Shown here: piece after piece, positions 1 to 7,940 of the stretch
Numbering within the stretch: position 1 is the first letter of the stretch
Layout of the letters: each line of letters begins with the position of its first letter
Origin: Lysinibacillus composti
GTDB taxonomy: Bacteria; Bacillota; Bacilli; Bacillales_A; Planococcaceae
Assembly: GCF_016908465.1 (NCBI RefSeq)
Contig: NZ_JAFBDY010000015.1
Location: 26,209-90,208 of the forward strand
Direction: 5' to 3'
DNA: 64,000 nucleotides
The notes under the pieces: model-generated
Told to the model about the DNA's origin: nothing
The model's database searches: none
Seen by the model: only the letters and a program-made list of their open reading frames with translations
Program-made: the position numbers and the translations under genes

Positions 1-245
1 TCAATGAAACCACATTTTAATAACTTGGTGGTCAAAACAGTAACTCCACCAGTTGTCACCTTTAAACGTTCAGCGATGGTAGAGGGACGTTTTGGACCCT
101 CCTTCGCCAAAAGATCTAGTAATAAAATATGTGATTTTGAAAAGCCTAGTATATTGTGTTGATTCCATTCATTCGCCCATTTACGTTCTAATGAAGCGAC
201 TACTTCAAAGAGAGAATTAAGGTTTTCAAGTTTTTGGTTATCCAT
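1..245 (-). CDS. MarR-family transcriptional regulator (partial, N-terminal part)
   Basis: Eighty-one codons are visible from an ATG preceded by GTGGAGC; the gene runs off the left edge of the window. The visible part has an N-terminal helical region and then a winged-helix segment at about residues 46-80, containing RPSTIAERLKVTTGGVTVL, which has the look of the MarR recognition helix. MarR proteins are homodimeric repressors that bind short palindromes and often respond to oxidants, phenols or drugs. The gene lies 103 bp downstream of the Spx paralogue on the same strand, so the two may be co-transcribed, and palindromes in the spx promoter are possible targets (inference). The effector cannot be told from the visible part. 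Confidence 0.8.
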   Translation of the reverse strand, partial: MDNQKLENLNSLFEVVASLERKWANEWNQHNILGFSKSHILLLDLLAKEGPKRPSTIAERLKVTTGGVTVLTTKLLKCGFI

Positions 246-348
246 TAAGGTCAGCTCCACTTACTTGCTTTGTATTGTAACATCAATGGCTGTCTTTGCG
301 GCGATGTGAAATCACAGAAAGGGGGTAGGCCACTCTTATTTACAATGA

Positions 349-753
349 CTAAACTTGGCTAGCAAGCTTTTGCATTGCGCTCAATTCATATGCACGTACT
401 TTACGTGGAATGAAGCGGCGAATATCCATTTCGTTATAACCAACTTGAATACGTTTCTCGTCTAGTAAGATAGGGCTTCTCAACATACGTGGATGTTGTT
501 GGATCAAGTTGAATAAATCTTGAATGGATAATTGATCAATATCAATATCAAGATTTTTGAAATCATTTGAGTTTGTAGCGATGATTTCATCTGTCCCATC
601 TTCTGTCATACGTAAAATATTTTTAAACTCAGCTAACGATAAAGGCTGAGATGTAATGCGTTTTTCATTATATTGAATTTCATTTTCTTTTAACCATTTG
701 ATAGCTTTTCGTGAAGAGGAACAGCTAGATTGTGTATAAATTGTAACTGTCAT
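349..753 (-). CDS. spx: Spx/MgsR-family transcriptional regulator with CXXS in place of CXXC
   Basis: 134 residues, the usual length of the ArsC-like Spx family, which binds the RNA polymerase alpha C-terminal domain and redirects transcription under thiol stress. Seen: an N-terminal thioredoxin-like strand, Cys11-Ser-Ser-Ser14, the conserved MTEDGTDE block with Gly53, the HPRMLRSPI block, and the C-terminal QVGYNEMDIRRFIPRKVR block. Classical Spx has CXXC at this site as its disulfide switch. Here the second cysteine codon is TCA (Ser), so a CXXC disulfide cannot form. The ATG follows a CGAGGAG ribosome site. The promoter carries two palindromes and a MarR gene follows. This is either a redox-blind paralogue or one sensing through Cys11 alone; whether another spx copy exists elsewhere is unknown. 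Confidence 0.9.
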   Translation of the reverse strand: MTVTIYTQSSCSSSRKAIKWLKENEIQYNEKRITSQPLSLAEFKNILRMTEDGTDEIIATNSNDFKNLDIDIDQLSIQDLFNLIQQHPRMLRSPILLDEKRIQVGYNEMDIRRFIPRKVRAYELSAMQKLASQV

Positions 754-776
754 ATAAACTCCTCGCTTTCGTTTGT

Positions 777-795
777 TTGATAATTAGCTTATCAA
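777..795. promoter_or_regulatory. Palindrome in the spx leader (probable operator)
   Basis: TTGATAA and TTATCAA form perfect 7-bp arms around a 5-base centre, lying 24 bp upstream of the spx start codon and downstream of its predicted -10. Size and symmetry suit a dimeric winged-helix repressor such as a MarR protein. The binding protein is not identified. Confidence 0.5.
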
Positions 796-817
796 TAAAT
801 TATTAACTTTATATTAA

Positions 818-847
818 TATCTTACTTGTAAGATAATGATAAGTCAA
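818..847 (-). promoter_or_regulatory. spx promoter with a palindrome over spacer and -10
   Basis: On the minus strand, TTGACT (847-842) and TAAGAT (824-819) are separated by exactly 17 bp, a good sigma-A match. A perfect palindrome, TATCTTAC-TT-GTAAGATA (818-835), covers the -10 and half of the spacer, where a bound repressor would block polymerase. Candidate regulators are MarR or HxlR/DUF24 proteins; this is inference from architecture. Confidence 0.6.
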
Positions 848-1190
848 TAGTTATTGGGTAAATCCTTTTTTTGTGGAACCTTATTAATATTTGTAACCTT
901 TTCTCTAACAATATATACGTTTTGCCCAAGAAAAAGTTTCAATTATACGAAGAAAAATCTGGATTTTAAATCATTGAATTGGCACAAAACTAGAATTTCT
1001 AAATTTGATACAAATTAATCCTACTAATGATCATTTTTTTTGAAGGATTTGTGACAAGGGTGTCAGGATGAAGGATGAATGATAGAGCCTGATTATTTTC
1101 ATCTTAATGAAAGGTGGGGGAAATCTTACTTTAATTGATGAGAGGAGACTGAAAAAAGTTGCTCTACTCCAGGTAGGAATCATATCGCAC
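848..1190. other. Gene-free stretch between the spx promoter and the ABC-F terminator
   Basis: About 340 AT-rich bases. The only longer open frame on the minus strand (1031-1213) has no ribosome site, no recognisable family and overlaps the terminator. I see nothing functional here. Confidence 0.5.
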
Positions 1191-1221
1191 AAAAAAATCG
1201 AGCCCCTAAACAAGGGGCTCG
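1191..1221 (-). terminator. Intrinsic terminator of the ABC-F gene
   Basis: A 9-bp GC-rich stem (CGAGCCCCT / AGGGGCTCG) with a 5-base loop is followed on the minus strand by seven T, 17 bp after the stop codon of the ABC-F gene. Confidence 0.9.
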
Positions 1222-1237
1222 AGTCACCAAACTTCTC

Positions 1238-2806
1238 TTATAAATCCGTCTTTCCAGTAGTAAACCAATCCTGAACGTTCCAAACCTTTGTTACTAAGCC
1301 TTCATAAAACTCAGGTTCGTGGGATACTAATACGATTGTTCCTTTAAACTCTTGCATCGCACGTTTCAGCTCATTTTTAGCGTCAACGTCTAAGTGGTTT
1401 GTCGGTTCGTCAAAGATTAACCAGTTTGCTGGATCCATCATTAATTTACATAGACGCACTTTTGCTTGCTCGCCCCCGGATAGGGAGTTTAATGGACGTG
1501 TAATATGATCCGTTTTAAGACCTGCTTTTGCTAAAGCTGCTCGAACTTGAGCTTGCTCCATACTTGGAAATGCATTCCATACGTCATCGATAGGTGTAAT
1601 TTTGTCTGCCTTTACTTCTTGTTCGAAGTAAGAAGGAGCTAAATAATCGCCTAAAATTACTTTTCCACCTAAAGGTTGTACCTTACCTAGCATTGTTTTC
1701 AGTAATGTAGATTTCCCTACACCATTCATGCCGACTAGGGCAATTTTTTCCCCACGTTCAATTGTAAACGTAAGTGGCGGTAATAATGGCTTTTCTTTAT
1801 CGTATCCAATGACTAAGTTATCTGCTTCAACAATGAAACGACTTGGTGTACGTGCTTCTTTAAATCCAAATTCTGGTTTAACAGCAGTTTCAGGGCGATC
1901 AATACGCTCTAAACGATCTAACTGTTTTGCACGGGATTTTGCACGACCAGTTGTAGAGTATCGCGCTTTATTTTTCGCAATGAAATCTTCTTGTTTCTTA
2001 ATAAACTCTTGTTGCTTTTCATAAGCATCAATATGTTGACGTTTATTAATTTCCGCAAGCTCTAAGAATTTCTCGTAAGTCGCAGTATATCGAGTTAATT
2101 TTGAGAATTCTAATTGGAAAATGACATCTACAACTTCATTCATAAATTCTGTATCATGTGAAATCAATAAGAAGGCATGTGGGTAGTTCTTTAAATAATT
2201 TTTCAACCACGTAATATGCTCTTCATCTAAGTAGTTTGTCGGCTCATCTAGTAACAATACTTTTGGTTTTTCAAGTAATAGTTTTGCAAGCAATACTTTC
2301 GTACGTTGTCCACCAGAAAGGGCAGCTACATCTCGTTCAAGTCCAATAGCATCTAAACCAAGTCCGCGTGCAACCTCTTCAATTTTCATATCTAAAGAAT
2401 AGAAATCACCTGCATCTAATGCATCTTGTACTTCTGCCATTTGCTCAAGCAAATCCTCTAATTCTTCAGGAGTTGCTTCTGCCATTTTTCCAGTAATTTC
2501 ATTTAACTCTTCTTCTTTTTTGTAAAGAGGGAGGAAGGCGTCACGTAATGCGTCACGCATTGTACGACCTGCAGTTAACACAGTATGTTGATCTAGATAA
2601 CCGTAATGTGTTCCTGGAAGCCACTCAACACGGCCAGTATCGTGAATAATTTGACCTGTAATAATCCCCATTAATGTAGATTTCCCAACACCGTTTGCAC
2701 CGACGAGTCCGATATGATCTCCCTCAACAAGACGGAATGACACGTCTTTAAAAAGGGTACGGTCACCAAAAGAATGACCTAAATTGTCGACTGTTAAAAT
2801 TGCCAT
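1238..2806 (-). CDS. yfmM: ABC-F family ATP-binding protein (YfmM/YkpA type)
   Basis: 522 residues with two ABC ATPase domains and no membrane segment, the ABC-F arrangement. Seen: the first Walker A GANGVGKST (residues 36-44), signature LSGGQRTK, Walker B LLLDEPTNYLD, a charged linker of about 80 residues, a second Walker A GMNGVGKST, signature LSGGEQAKV and Walker B IFDEPTNHLD. ABC-F proteins act at the ribosome, in translation or in resistance to ribosome-targeting drugs. The housekeeping YfmM/YkpA/YbiT-like group is the best fit from recalled sequence similarity; the exact paralogue is less certain. The ATG has a GGAGG site 11 bp upstream. It is monocistronic, with its own terminator. Confidence 0.92.
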   Translation of the reverse strand: MAILTVDNLGHSFGDRTLFKDVSFRLVEGDHIGLVGANGVGKSTLMGIITGQIIHDTGRVEWLPGTHYGYLDQHTVLTAGRTMRDALRDAFLPLYKKEEELNEITGKMAEATPEELEDLLEQMAEVQDALDAGDFYSLDMKIEEVARGLGLDAIGLERDVAALSGGQRTKVLLAKLLLEKPKVLLLDEPTNYLDEEHITWLKNYLKNYPHAFLLISHDTEFMNEVVDVIFQLEFSKLTRYTATYEKFLELAEINKRQHIDAYEKQQEFIKKQEDFIAKNKARYSTTGRAKSRAKQLDRLERIDRPETAVKPEFGFKEARTPSRFIVEADNLVIGYDKEKPLLPPLTFTIERGEKIALVGMNGVGKSTLLKTMLGKVQPLGGKVILGDYLAPSYFEQEVKADKITPIDDVWNAFPSMEQAQVRAALAKAGLKTDHITRPLNSLSGGEQAKVRLCKLMMDPANWLIFDEPTNHLDVDAKNELKRAMQEFKGTIVLVSHEPEFYEGLVTKVWNVQDWFTTGKTDL

Positions 2807-2900
2807 TTATATATGATCCTCCAATAATTTAAATTAAAATGGGGTAAAATCTAGTAACATGCAAGCGTCATGAACTAAGATCACTCGTAATAATATCCAT

Positions 2901-2931
2901 AAAAAAACTCGCGGGCTTACAACGCCGCGAG
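2901..2931 (-). terminator. Terminator overlapping the 3' end of the SE1832-family gene
   Basis: CTCGCGG and CCGCGAG form a 7-bp stem followed on the minus strand by a T run. The stem lies partly inside the last codons of the small gene. Confidence 0.85.
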
Positions 2932-3102
2932 CTGTTTATTCAGTTCTGCTAGTTGTTTTTCCATTTTTTCAAGGCGTTCAACTGCTTGTGCTACAGAACC
3001 AGCATGACCTGTTTGTTCAAGTTTTTCCATATCACCTTGTAAATTTATGTAATCCATTTTTAGTTCTGCAATTTTTTGCTGAATCTCGGATTTACTAGTC
3101 AT
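2917..3102 (-). CDS. SE1832-family small coiled-coil protein
   Basis: 61 residues, highly charged and almost wholly helical: heptad-like spacing of leucines and glutamates across KMEKQLAELNKQLAAL and the preceding segment suggests a coiled coil. Size and composition match the SE1832 family of small Bacillales proteins, whose function is unknown to me. AAAGGAG lies nine bases upstream of the ATG at 3102; a TTG one codon earlier is a less likely start. No signal peptide or membrane segment. It is alone in its transcript, with a terminator overlapping its stop codon. Confidence 0.75.
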   Translation of the reverse strand: MTSKSEIQQKIAELKMDYINLQGDMEKLEQTGHAGSVAQAVERLEKMEKQLAELNKQLAAL

Positions 3103-3307
3103 CAAAAGACGCTCCTTTAAACGTTAAATTCTTATTTTGCTACGAATATTGTATCATACGAAAGGAGGTTATACATTAATTTGATGAAGTTGAATATTTC
3201 AGAAATGAAAAAATGGCTAGAAACTTCGAGATAGCTTTCTATTAACTAAACTTCAATGTAGCCTGATATTATTCGCATTAATGTGACCTTTGCTTTAAAA
3301 ATAAAAG

Positions 3308-3745
3308 GAGCTTGAGCAGATGTGAAATTTTTAAAGAAAAGTCACTAATATCAAGATTTTGATAATAATTTATAGTTTGAAAAATGAGTTTCCATTCCGA
3401 CCCTGTAAGTAAGTGTTAGCCACACTCCAGAAACCGCGGCCTACCACTGTAAGCCGCGCAAAGTCTCCGGAACGTTTAGAAGGACACATTCTATGTGAGC
3501 GGTCCTTACACAAAGCCGGGGGCAAAAACGCCACGTCCTGTGGCATTGCCCCCATGACCAAGCACGCGCGCGGCCTCAAAGACAAGTCGAAAAGACATGT
3601 TTTAACATGGCTTTGCGGCTTGTGTGCTTAGACCGCTCTTTAGCAAAAACTTTATTAGAATTTCTATTAGAATTTATTAAAATGAAACGTAAAAAAACAC
3701 CATTTTCCTCTTGAGAAATGGTGTTTTGGGTTTTGTCCTAACCTC
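3308..3745 (+). repeat. Structured intergenic element, copy A (candidate ncRNA or MITE-like repeat)
   Basis: This stretch aligns with 9647-9993 over nearly its whole length. The shared core (3411-3516 and 3577-3638) has a hairpin CGCGGC/GCCGCG (3435-3458), a long-range stem GAGCGGTC/GACCGCTC (3497-3504 with 3631-3638) and an inner stem-loop ACAAGTCG/CGGCTTGT enclosing CATGT/ACATG (3582-3623). Paired positions differ from copy B in a compensatory way. Copy A carries 60 extra bases (3517-3576), themselves a hairpin with stems GGGGGCA/TGCCCCC and GCCAC/GTGGC. The element ends in a terminator (3694-3727) and a partial TGTCCTAACCTC end. It lies between two minus-strand genes. A 72-codon open frame within it is not conserved in copy B. 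Confidence 0.75.
3694..3727. terminator. Terminator hairpin at the 3' end of element copy A
   Basis: AAAACACCATTT and AAATGGTGTTTT form a 12-bp perfect stem around a 10-base loop, with T and A runs on the two sides, so it could act in either direction. It could also serve the minus-strand PseG-like gene that ends at 3865. Confidence 0.75.
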
Positions 3746-3864
3746 TTCATCTATTCTATAAATCTATTAAATATAAAGTCCAAAAAAGCCTAATATAAAC
3801 CAGCAATAACCACTTAATTCATCGAGATCCTGTCCAATCGAAGAACCTGAATTTTCTATTTAAT

Positions 3865-4914
3865 TTAGAATGACACTATGTTGTGACGCTCATAGGCAAA
3901 GTCTAATATTAAAGATTTTAGCACATCATTGTTTTCTGTAATTTCAAGTTCAATTTGCTTACGTACCGAACGTTCACGCCTTGCCTCGTGTAGTAATAAT
4001 TCCATAACCGCATTTTGGATATTGGATTGTTTCATTTTACGGCCCAAGCCTAAATTAATGAAACCATTGTGTTCCCTTGCAAAGGCATTGTTTAACTCAC
4101 GTTCATTTTGAGCAGCTGTAATACATGGGATACCAACAGCCGCCACTTTGTATGGCGTGTAGTTTGCGTTACAGATGACAATATCCGCTTCACTTAACAA
4201 TTTTTCAAGGGCTTGGTCATCTTTAACAATTTTCGTATTACGTCTACTTAATACCATCATTTGTAGGTCCTCAACAGAATGACGATATTCGCGATCAATT
4301 GCAACAGATACCTTTAAAGGTATTTGCAACTGTGTTAGATGACGTAAAGTACGATATGTTAAGTTGTTTTCATCGCCATCTTCATAAGCCACAACAATAT
4401 GTGGTGGGGAAGATAATTCGTTTGAAACGCGAGCCTCCGCAATCGCTTTAAGCTTGTCCGTAACAGCAAAGGCATAACTGCCAGATAAAATATTCTCCGC
4501 TGTTGTTTCACGGACTTCTTCAAATAATGAGATCACATTACAATCTGCTAGTAGTCCACCTTCACCAAAATCATCAAAATGAACAAGCATTTTACAATGT
4601 GGACGTAACTGTTCTACTTGTTCAACCAATGTATCTTTACCATCCTGAACAATCAAATCGGGTTGAAGTGAACGAATCTGTTTTGCTAACTCCCCAAGGT
4701 GATCGTAAAGAATTGGCGATAATTGCGCATCAGTAAAGATTTGAATGGCCTCATCAGAAGTTGTCTTTAAAAAGATATATACGTTTTCTTCGCCAAGTAG
4801 TAGTTTAGCGAGTGTTGCGACACGTTCGAGTGGATAAAATCCTCTTACAGAATCATGTTCCACAATAAAAGCGATTTTCTTCTTCGTAGTTGGTGTTTTT
4901 AATTCATTCTGCAT
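3865..4914 (-). CDS. PseG/SpsG-like glycosyltransferase-fold protein
   Basis: 349 soluble residues. The N-terminal half has the VEHDSVRGFYPLERVATLAKLL pattern, split here as VEHDSVRGF and PLERVATLA, that resembles the GxGHxxR-type opening of PseG and SpsG. The C-terminal half has EADIVICNANYTPYKVAAVGIPCITAAQNEREL, in parts such as ADIVICNANYT and GIPCITAAQNEREL, typical of the GT-B/MurG-like nucleotide-sugar site. PseG removes UDP during pseudaminic acid synthesis and SpsG acts in spore-coat glycan synthesis. No pse or sps partner lies nearby, so the substrate is open. It is monocistronic. Alternative: an undefined GT28-like transferase. Confidence 0.6.
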   Translation of the reverse strand: MQNELKTPTTKKKIAFIVEHDSVRGFYPLERVATLAKLLLGEENVYIFLKTTSDEAIQIFTDAQLSPILYDHLGELAKQIRSLQPDLIVQDGKDTLVEQVEQLRPHCKMLVHFDDFGEGGLLADCNVISLFEEVRETTAENILSGSYAFAVTDKLKAIAEARVSNELSSPPHIVVAYEDGDENNLTYRTLRHLTQLQIPLKVSVAIDREYRHSVEDLQMMVLSRRNTKIVKDDQALEKLLSEADIVICNANYTPYKVAAVGIPCITAAQNERELNNAFAREHNGFINLGLGRKMKQSNIQNAVMELLLHEARRERSVRKQIELEITENNDVLKSLILDFAYERHNIVSF

Positions 4915-5044
4915 ATAATCCCATCCTTTCCCAGGTCCAATACTAAAATATGGTGAAAAATTAGAAAGTATGTGTAAAAATAAACATTATTACGTCTATG
5001 AGATAGACTTAGTTTTTGAATTGTATGCAGTCAGTTGGGAAAAA

Positions 5045-5881
5045 ATGAAAGGTTGTGCGAAATTAGTGGAAATGCGTTCAGCAATTGTGGTAGGAGCAAC
5101 AGGGTTAGTCGGTTCAGCGTTAGTAAAATTGCTATGCGAAAGTGAAGAATACATAGCTGTGACAGCTATTACTCGTAGAAAACTAGACTATGAACATCCT
5201 AAGCTAATAGTGAAAATTTGCTCTTTTGATCAATTAGAAGAGGCACATATTGAATTTGCCGATGAACTATTTTGCTGTTTAGGGACAACTATAAAAAAAG
5301 CAGGTACACGCGAGGAGTTTGAGAAGGTTGATGTTGAGTATCCACTAAGAATTGCTTCACTTGCTAAAAAAAGAGGGATTGCACATGCTATCGTGATCTC
5401 TGCGATGAGTGCCAATGAAACCTCATTATTTTACTACAATCGGGTAAAAGGAAAACTCGAAAAAGAGTTAATAGAATTGCAGTTACCTAAACTTTCGATT
5501 GTTAGACCATCCTTATTAGTAGGAGAACGAAGTGAATTTCGCTTTGGTGAAAAAATGGGGGAAGCGCTATTAAGTGTCTTGAATCCACTTTTAATTGGAC
5601 CCTTAAAAAAATATCGTTCCATCCAATCAAACCAAGTTGCTCTTGCTATGTTAGCAATTGCGCTATATGGCAAAAAATCACCGGTAACCATTTACGCATC
5701 ACATGAATTAGCTAGAATACATATGCCAGAACCACAAGAAGAACAACCCGTTACCAGAGAACAACTCTTTAATTGGGATAAATTCAAAGAAGAGGATATA
5801 CCACCAATTGATGAAGAGATAGTGTTTGACCAATCTAAATTACAAAATATTAAAAGGCTCCAGGATAGAAAAGAAGAATAG
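5045..5881 (+). CDS. NAD(P)-binding oxidoreductase, HTATIP2/TIP30-like atypical SDR
   Basis: About 278 residues. It opens with a Rossmann motif (VVGATGLVG) and contains CCLGTT, the EEFEKVDVEYPLRIA helix, SAMSAN and a YYNRVKGKLEKEL segment that supplies the Tyr-x-x-x-Lys pair, the set typical of atypical SDR proteins related to TIP30 and YwnB. The substrate is unknown. Start choice: the ATG at 5045 has TGGGA five bases upstream; the ATG at 5072, directly before the Rossmann strand, is an alternative without a good ribosome site. A longer frame reaching back to 4970 lacks a ribosome site. The C-terminal 60 residues are acidic and unassigned. Confidence 0.75.
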   Translation: MKGCAKLVEMRSAIVVGATGLVGSALVKLLCESEEYIAVTAITRRKLDYEHPKLIVKICSFDQLEEAHIEFADELFCCLGTTIKKAGTREEFEKVDVEYPLRIASLAKKRGIAHAIVISAMSANETSLFYYNRVKGKLEKELIELQLPKLSIVRPSLLVGERSEFRFGEKMGEALLSVLNPLLIGPLKKYRSIQSNQVALAMLAIALYGKKSPVTIYASHELARIHMPEPQEEQPVTREQLFNWDKFKEEDIPPIDEEIVFDQSKLQNIKRLQDRKEE

Positions 5882-5980
5882 GAGTTTCATCTCGTTTTTG
5901 GAATGAAAGCATGACAAACGCAAATACTAGCTTCAATACTTAGTGATATTGACGTTAGTCTTGTAAGAAGGAGATGGATT

Positions 5981-7831
5981 ATGCTTGACTCCGTATTATT
6001 TCAAATAGCTATGATTATAACGATTGGGGTTTTATCCCAATGGATTGCATGGCGTTTTCGTCTTCCAGCGATTGTGATCATGTCCTTGGCCGGATTAATC
6101 ATTGGACCTTTCTTTGGATTATTTAGCCCTCAGGAAACATTCGGAGAAATTTTTAGTCCTATTATTTCATTAGCAGTTGCCATCATTTTATTTGAAGGTA
6201 GTTTAAGTCTTGACTTCCGTGAAATACGAGGGTTTCGGCATTCTATCGTTCGTATATCAACAGTAGGAGCCTTAATCGCTTGGCTTTTAGGTTCCTTAGC
6301 AGCCCATTATTTGGCTGGGTTATCACTAGATGTTGCCTTTGTTATTGGTGGTCTATTTATCGTAACAGGACCAACCGTCATTATCCCATTGTTGCGCCAG
6401 GCAAAATTAAAAGAACGACCCGCAACGATCTTGAAATGGGAAGGAATCGTAGTTGACCCATTTGGAGCCTTAGTTGCGCTCTTTGCAATGGAAGTAGTTT
6501 TTTTTAGAAATCAGATGATATCTGGAACGTCACTTCTACTGTTTTTTGGTGCATCTGTTCTTGCTGCAGTAATTGGAGCTGGCGTCGGCTTTTCAATTGG
6601 ATGGTTACTCGAACGTGGGTACATTCCAGAATATTTAAAATCGCCAATTGTTCTTGGCAGTGTTCTGTTGGTATTTGTACTATCAGATGCAATTATGCAT
6701 GAGACAGGACTCTTGGCTGTAACTGCAATGGGGATCGTAATGGCCAATATGCATCTTTCTTCATTACGAGACTTATTACACTTTAAAGAAAACATCTCCG
6801 TCCTCCTAATCTCTAGTGTATTTATTATGCTTACCGCCTCATTATCCATCGATACGCTACTTGAAATCTTAAATTGGCATATGCTTGCCTTCGTATTAGC
6901 AATGATGTTTGTTGTGCGTCCATTATCTATTTGGTTATCCACTATTGGAGTAGGGTTAACGAATAAAGAGCGTACATTAATTGGGTGGATTGCTCCAAGA
7001 GGGATTGTAGCTCTAACCGTTTCAGGTTTCTTTGCCGATGTGTTAGTTAAATCCGGATTTGAAGGTGCAGAAATTATTACAGCGTTAACGTTAGGCTTAG
7101 TATTTTCTACCGTCCTCGCGCATGGATTTTCAATTGGATGGTTAGCAAAAAAATTAGGTTTACAGGCTACCGAAGAGTCGGGAGTGATTATCGTTGGAGG
7201 AGGTTCATTCACTGCTGTACTTGCTGAAGCAATTCAATCATTCGATAAACCTGCACTCATCATGGATCGTGAGTGGGGAAGGTTATATAAAGCAAGGCAA
7301 CTAAATATAAAAACCGCAGTTGGAGATATTTTAAGTGAGCATACCGAATTCTCAGTTGATTTAACCCCTTACGAAACTTTAATTGCTGCGTCAGGTGAGG
7401 ATGCATATAATGCACTAATTTGCCACCGTTTCCTACCTGAATATGGACGTGAGCATATTTACCAAACGCCAATGCATACTGGTGACCCAAGTGATTACAG
7501 TAAAACACTTGGTGGAAAGACATTCTTGGACCAGGGATACGATATTCATACGTTAAACCATTTAGTAGATGAAGGATATACGATTCGGAAAACGACATTA
7601 ACGGAGCAATACACCTATTCTGATTATGAAGAAGATCAGAAGTCTCAAACAACTATTCCTTTGTTTGCTGTGGATCAAGACAACAACCTTTTCTTCTTAG
7701 AAGACAATAAGAAGCGATCCCTAGATGGGGTAACGATTGTGAGTTTAACATCGCCAATAAGAAAAATCATAAAAGCGATTGAAAAGGCTGGGAACAGTGA
7801 AGTTTCACCATCAACCGACGAAAATGTCTAA
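5981..7831 (+). CDS. Na+/H+ antiporter, CPA1 (NhaP) type with a C-terminal RCK/TrkA-N domain
   Basis: 616 residues. The first 390 form about 12-13 hydrophobic segments, with the CPA1-type motifs LFEGSLSLD, TGPTVIIPLL, EGIVVDPFGAL and APRGIVALTVSG. The paired Asp/Asn-like positions in the fifth to sixth segments fit electroneutral Na+(K+)/H+ exchange. The soluble tail begins with GVIIVGGGSFTAVLAEA (a glycine-rich nucleotide-binding turn) and resembles a TrkA-N/RCK ligand-sensing domain, as in NhaP2/CvrA-type proteins. It probably works in pH and cation homeostasis in the cytoplasmic membrane. The ATG follows AGAAGGAG. Monocistronic as far as seen; ion selectivity cannot be read from sequence. 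Confidence 0.9.
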   Translation: MLDSVLFQIAMIITIGVLSQWIAWRFRLPAIVIMSLAGLIIGPFFGLFSPQETFGEIFSPIISLAVAIILFEGSLSLDFREIRGFRHSIVRISTVGALIAWLLGSLAAHYLAGLSLDVAFVIGGLFIVTGPTVIIPLLRQAKLKERPATILKWEGIVVDPFGALVALFAMEVVFFRNQMISGTSLLLFFGASVLAAVIGAGVGFSIGWLLERGYIPEYLKSPIVLGSVLLVFVLSDAIMHETGLLAVTAMGIVMANMHLSSLRDLLHFKENISVLLISSVFIMLTASLSIDTLLEILNWHMLAFVLAMMFVVRPLSIWLSTIGVGLTNKERTLIGWIAPRGIVALTVSGFFADVLVKSGFEGAEIITALTLGLVFSTVLAHGFSIGWLAKKLGLQATEESGVIIVGGGSFTAVLAEAIQSFDKPALIMDREWGRLYKARQLNIKTAVGDILSEHTEFSVDLTPYETLIAASGEDAYNALICHRFLPEYGREHIYQTPMHTGDPSDYSKTLGGKTFLDQGYDIHTLNHLVDEGYTIRKTTLTEQYTYSDYEEDQKSQTTIPLFAVDQDNNLFFLEDNKKRSLDGVTIVSLTSPIRKIIKAIEKAGNSEVSPSTDENV

Positions 7832-7940
7832 ATTCCGACAAAAGTATGAAATTTACTCTTTTTAATCCTAGTTGGCTACTACACAAAAGTTGCATCTGTT
7901 ACAATTACGGATGGAATTAGAAATAGATGGAGGAATCAGC

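Noticed and set aside
1031..1213. 60-codon minus-strand frame
   Set aside because: No ribosome site, unusual composition, overlaps the ABC-F terminator.
3413..3631. 72-codon open frame on the plus strand, with its antisense frame, in element copy A
   Set aside because: No ribosome site; the homologous copy at 9726-9893 has a frame shift and stop, while base pairing is conserved. The sequence is better explained as RNA or DNA structure.
6511..7212. 233-codon minus-strand frame
   Set aside because: Antisense of the Na+/H+ antiporter; composition is that of a shadow frame and there are no start signals.
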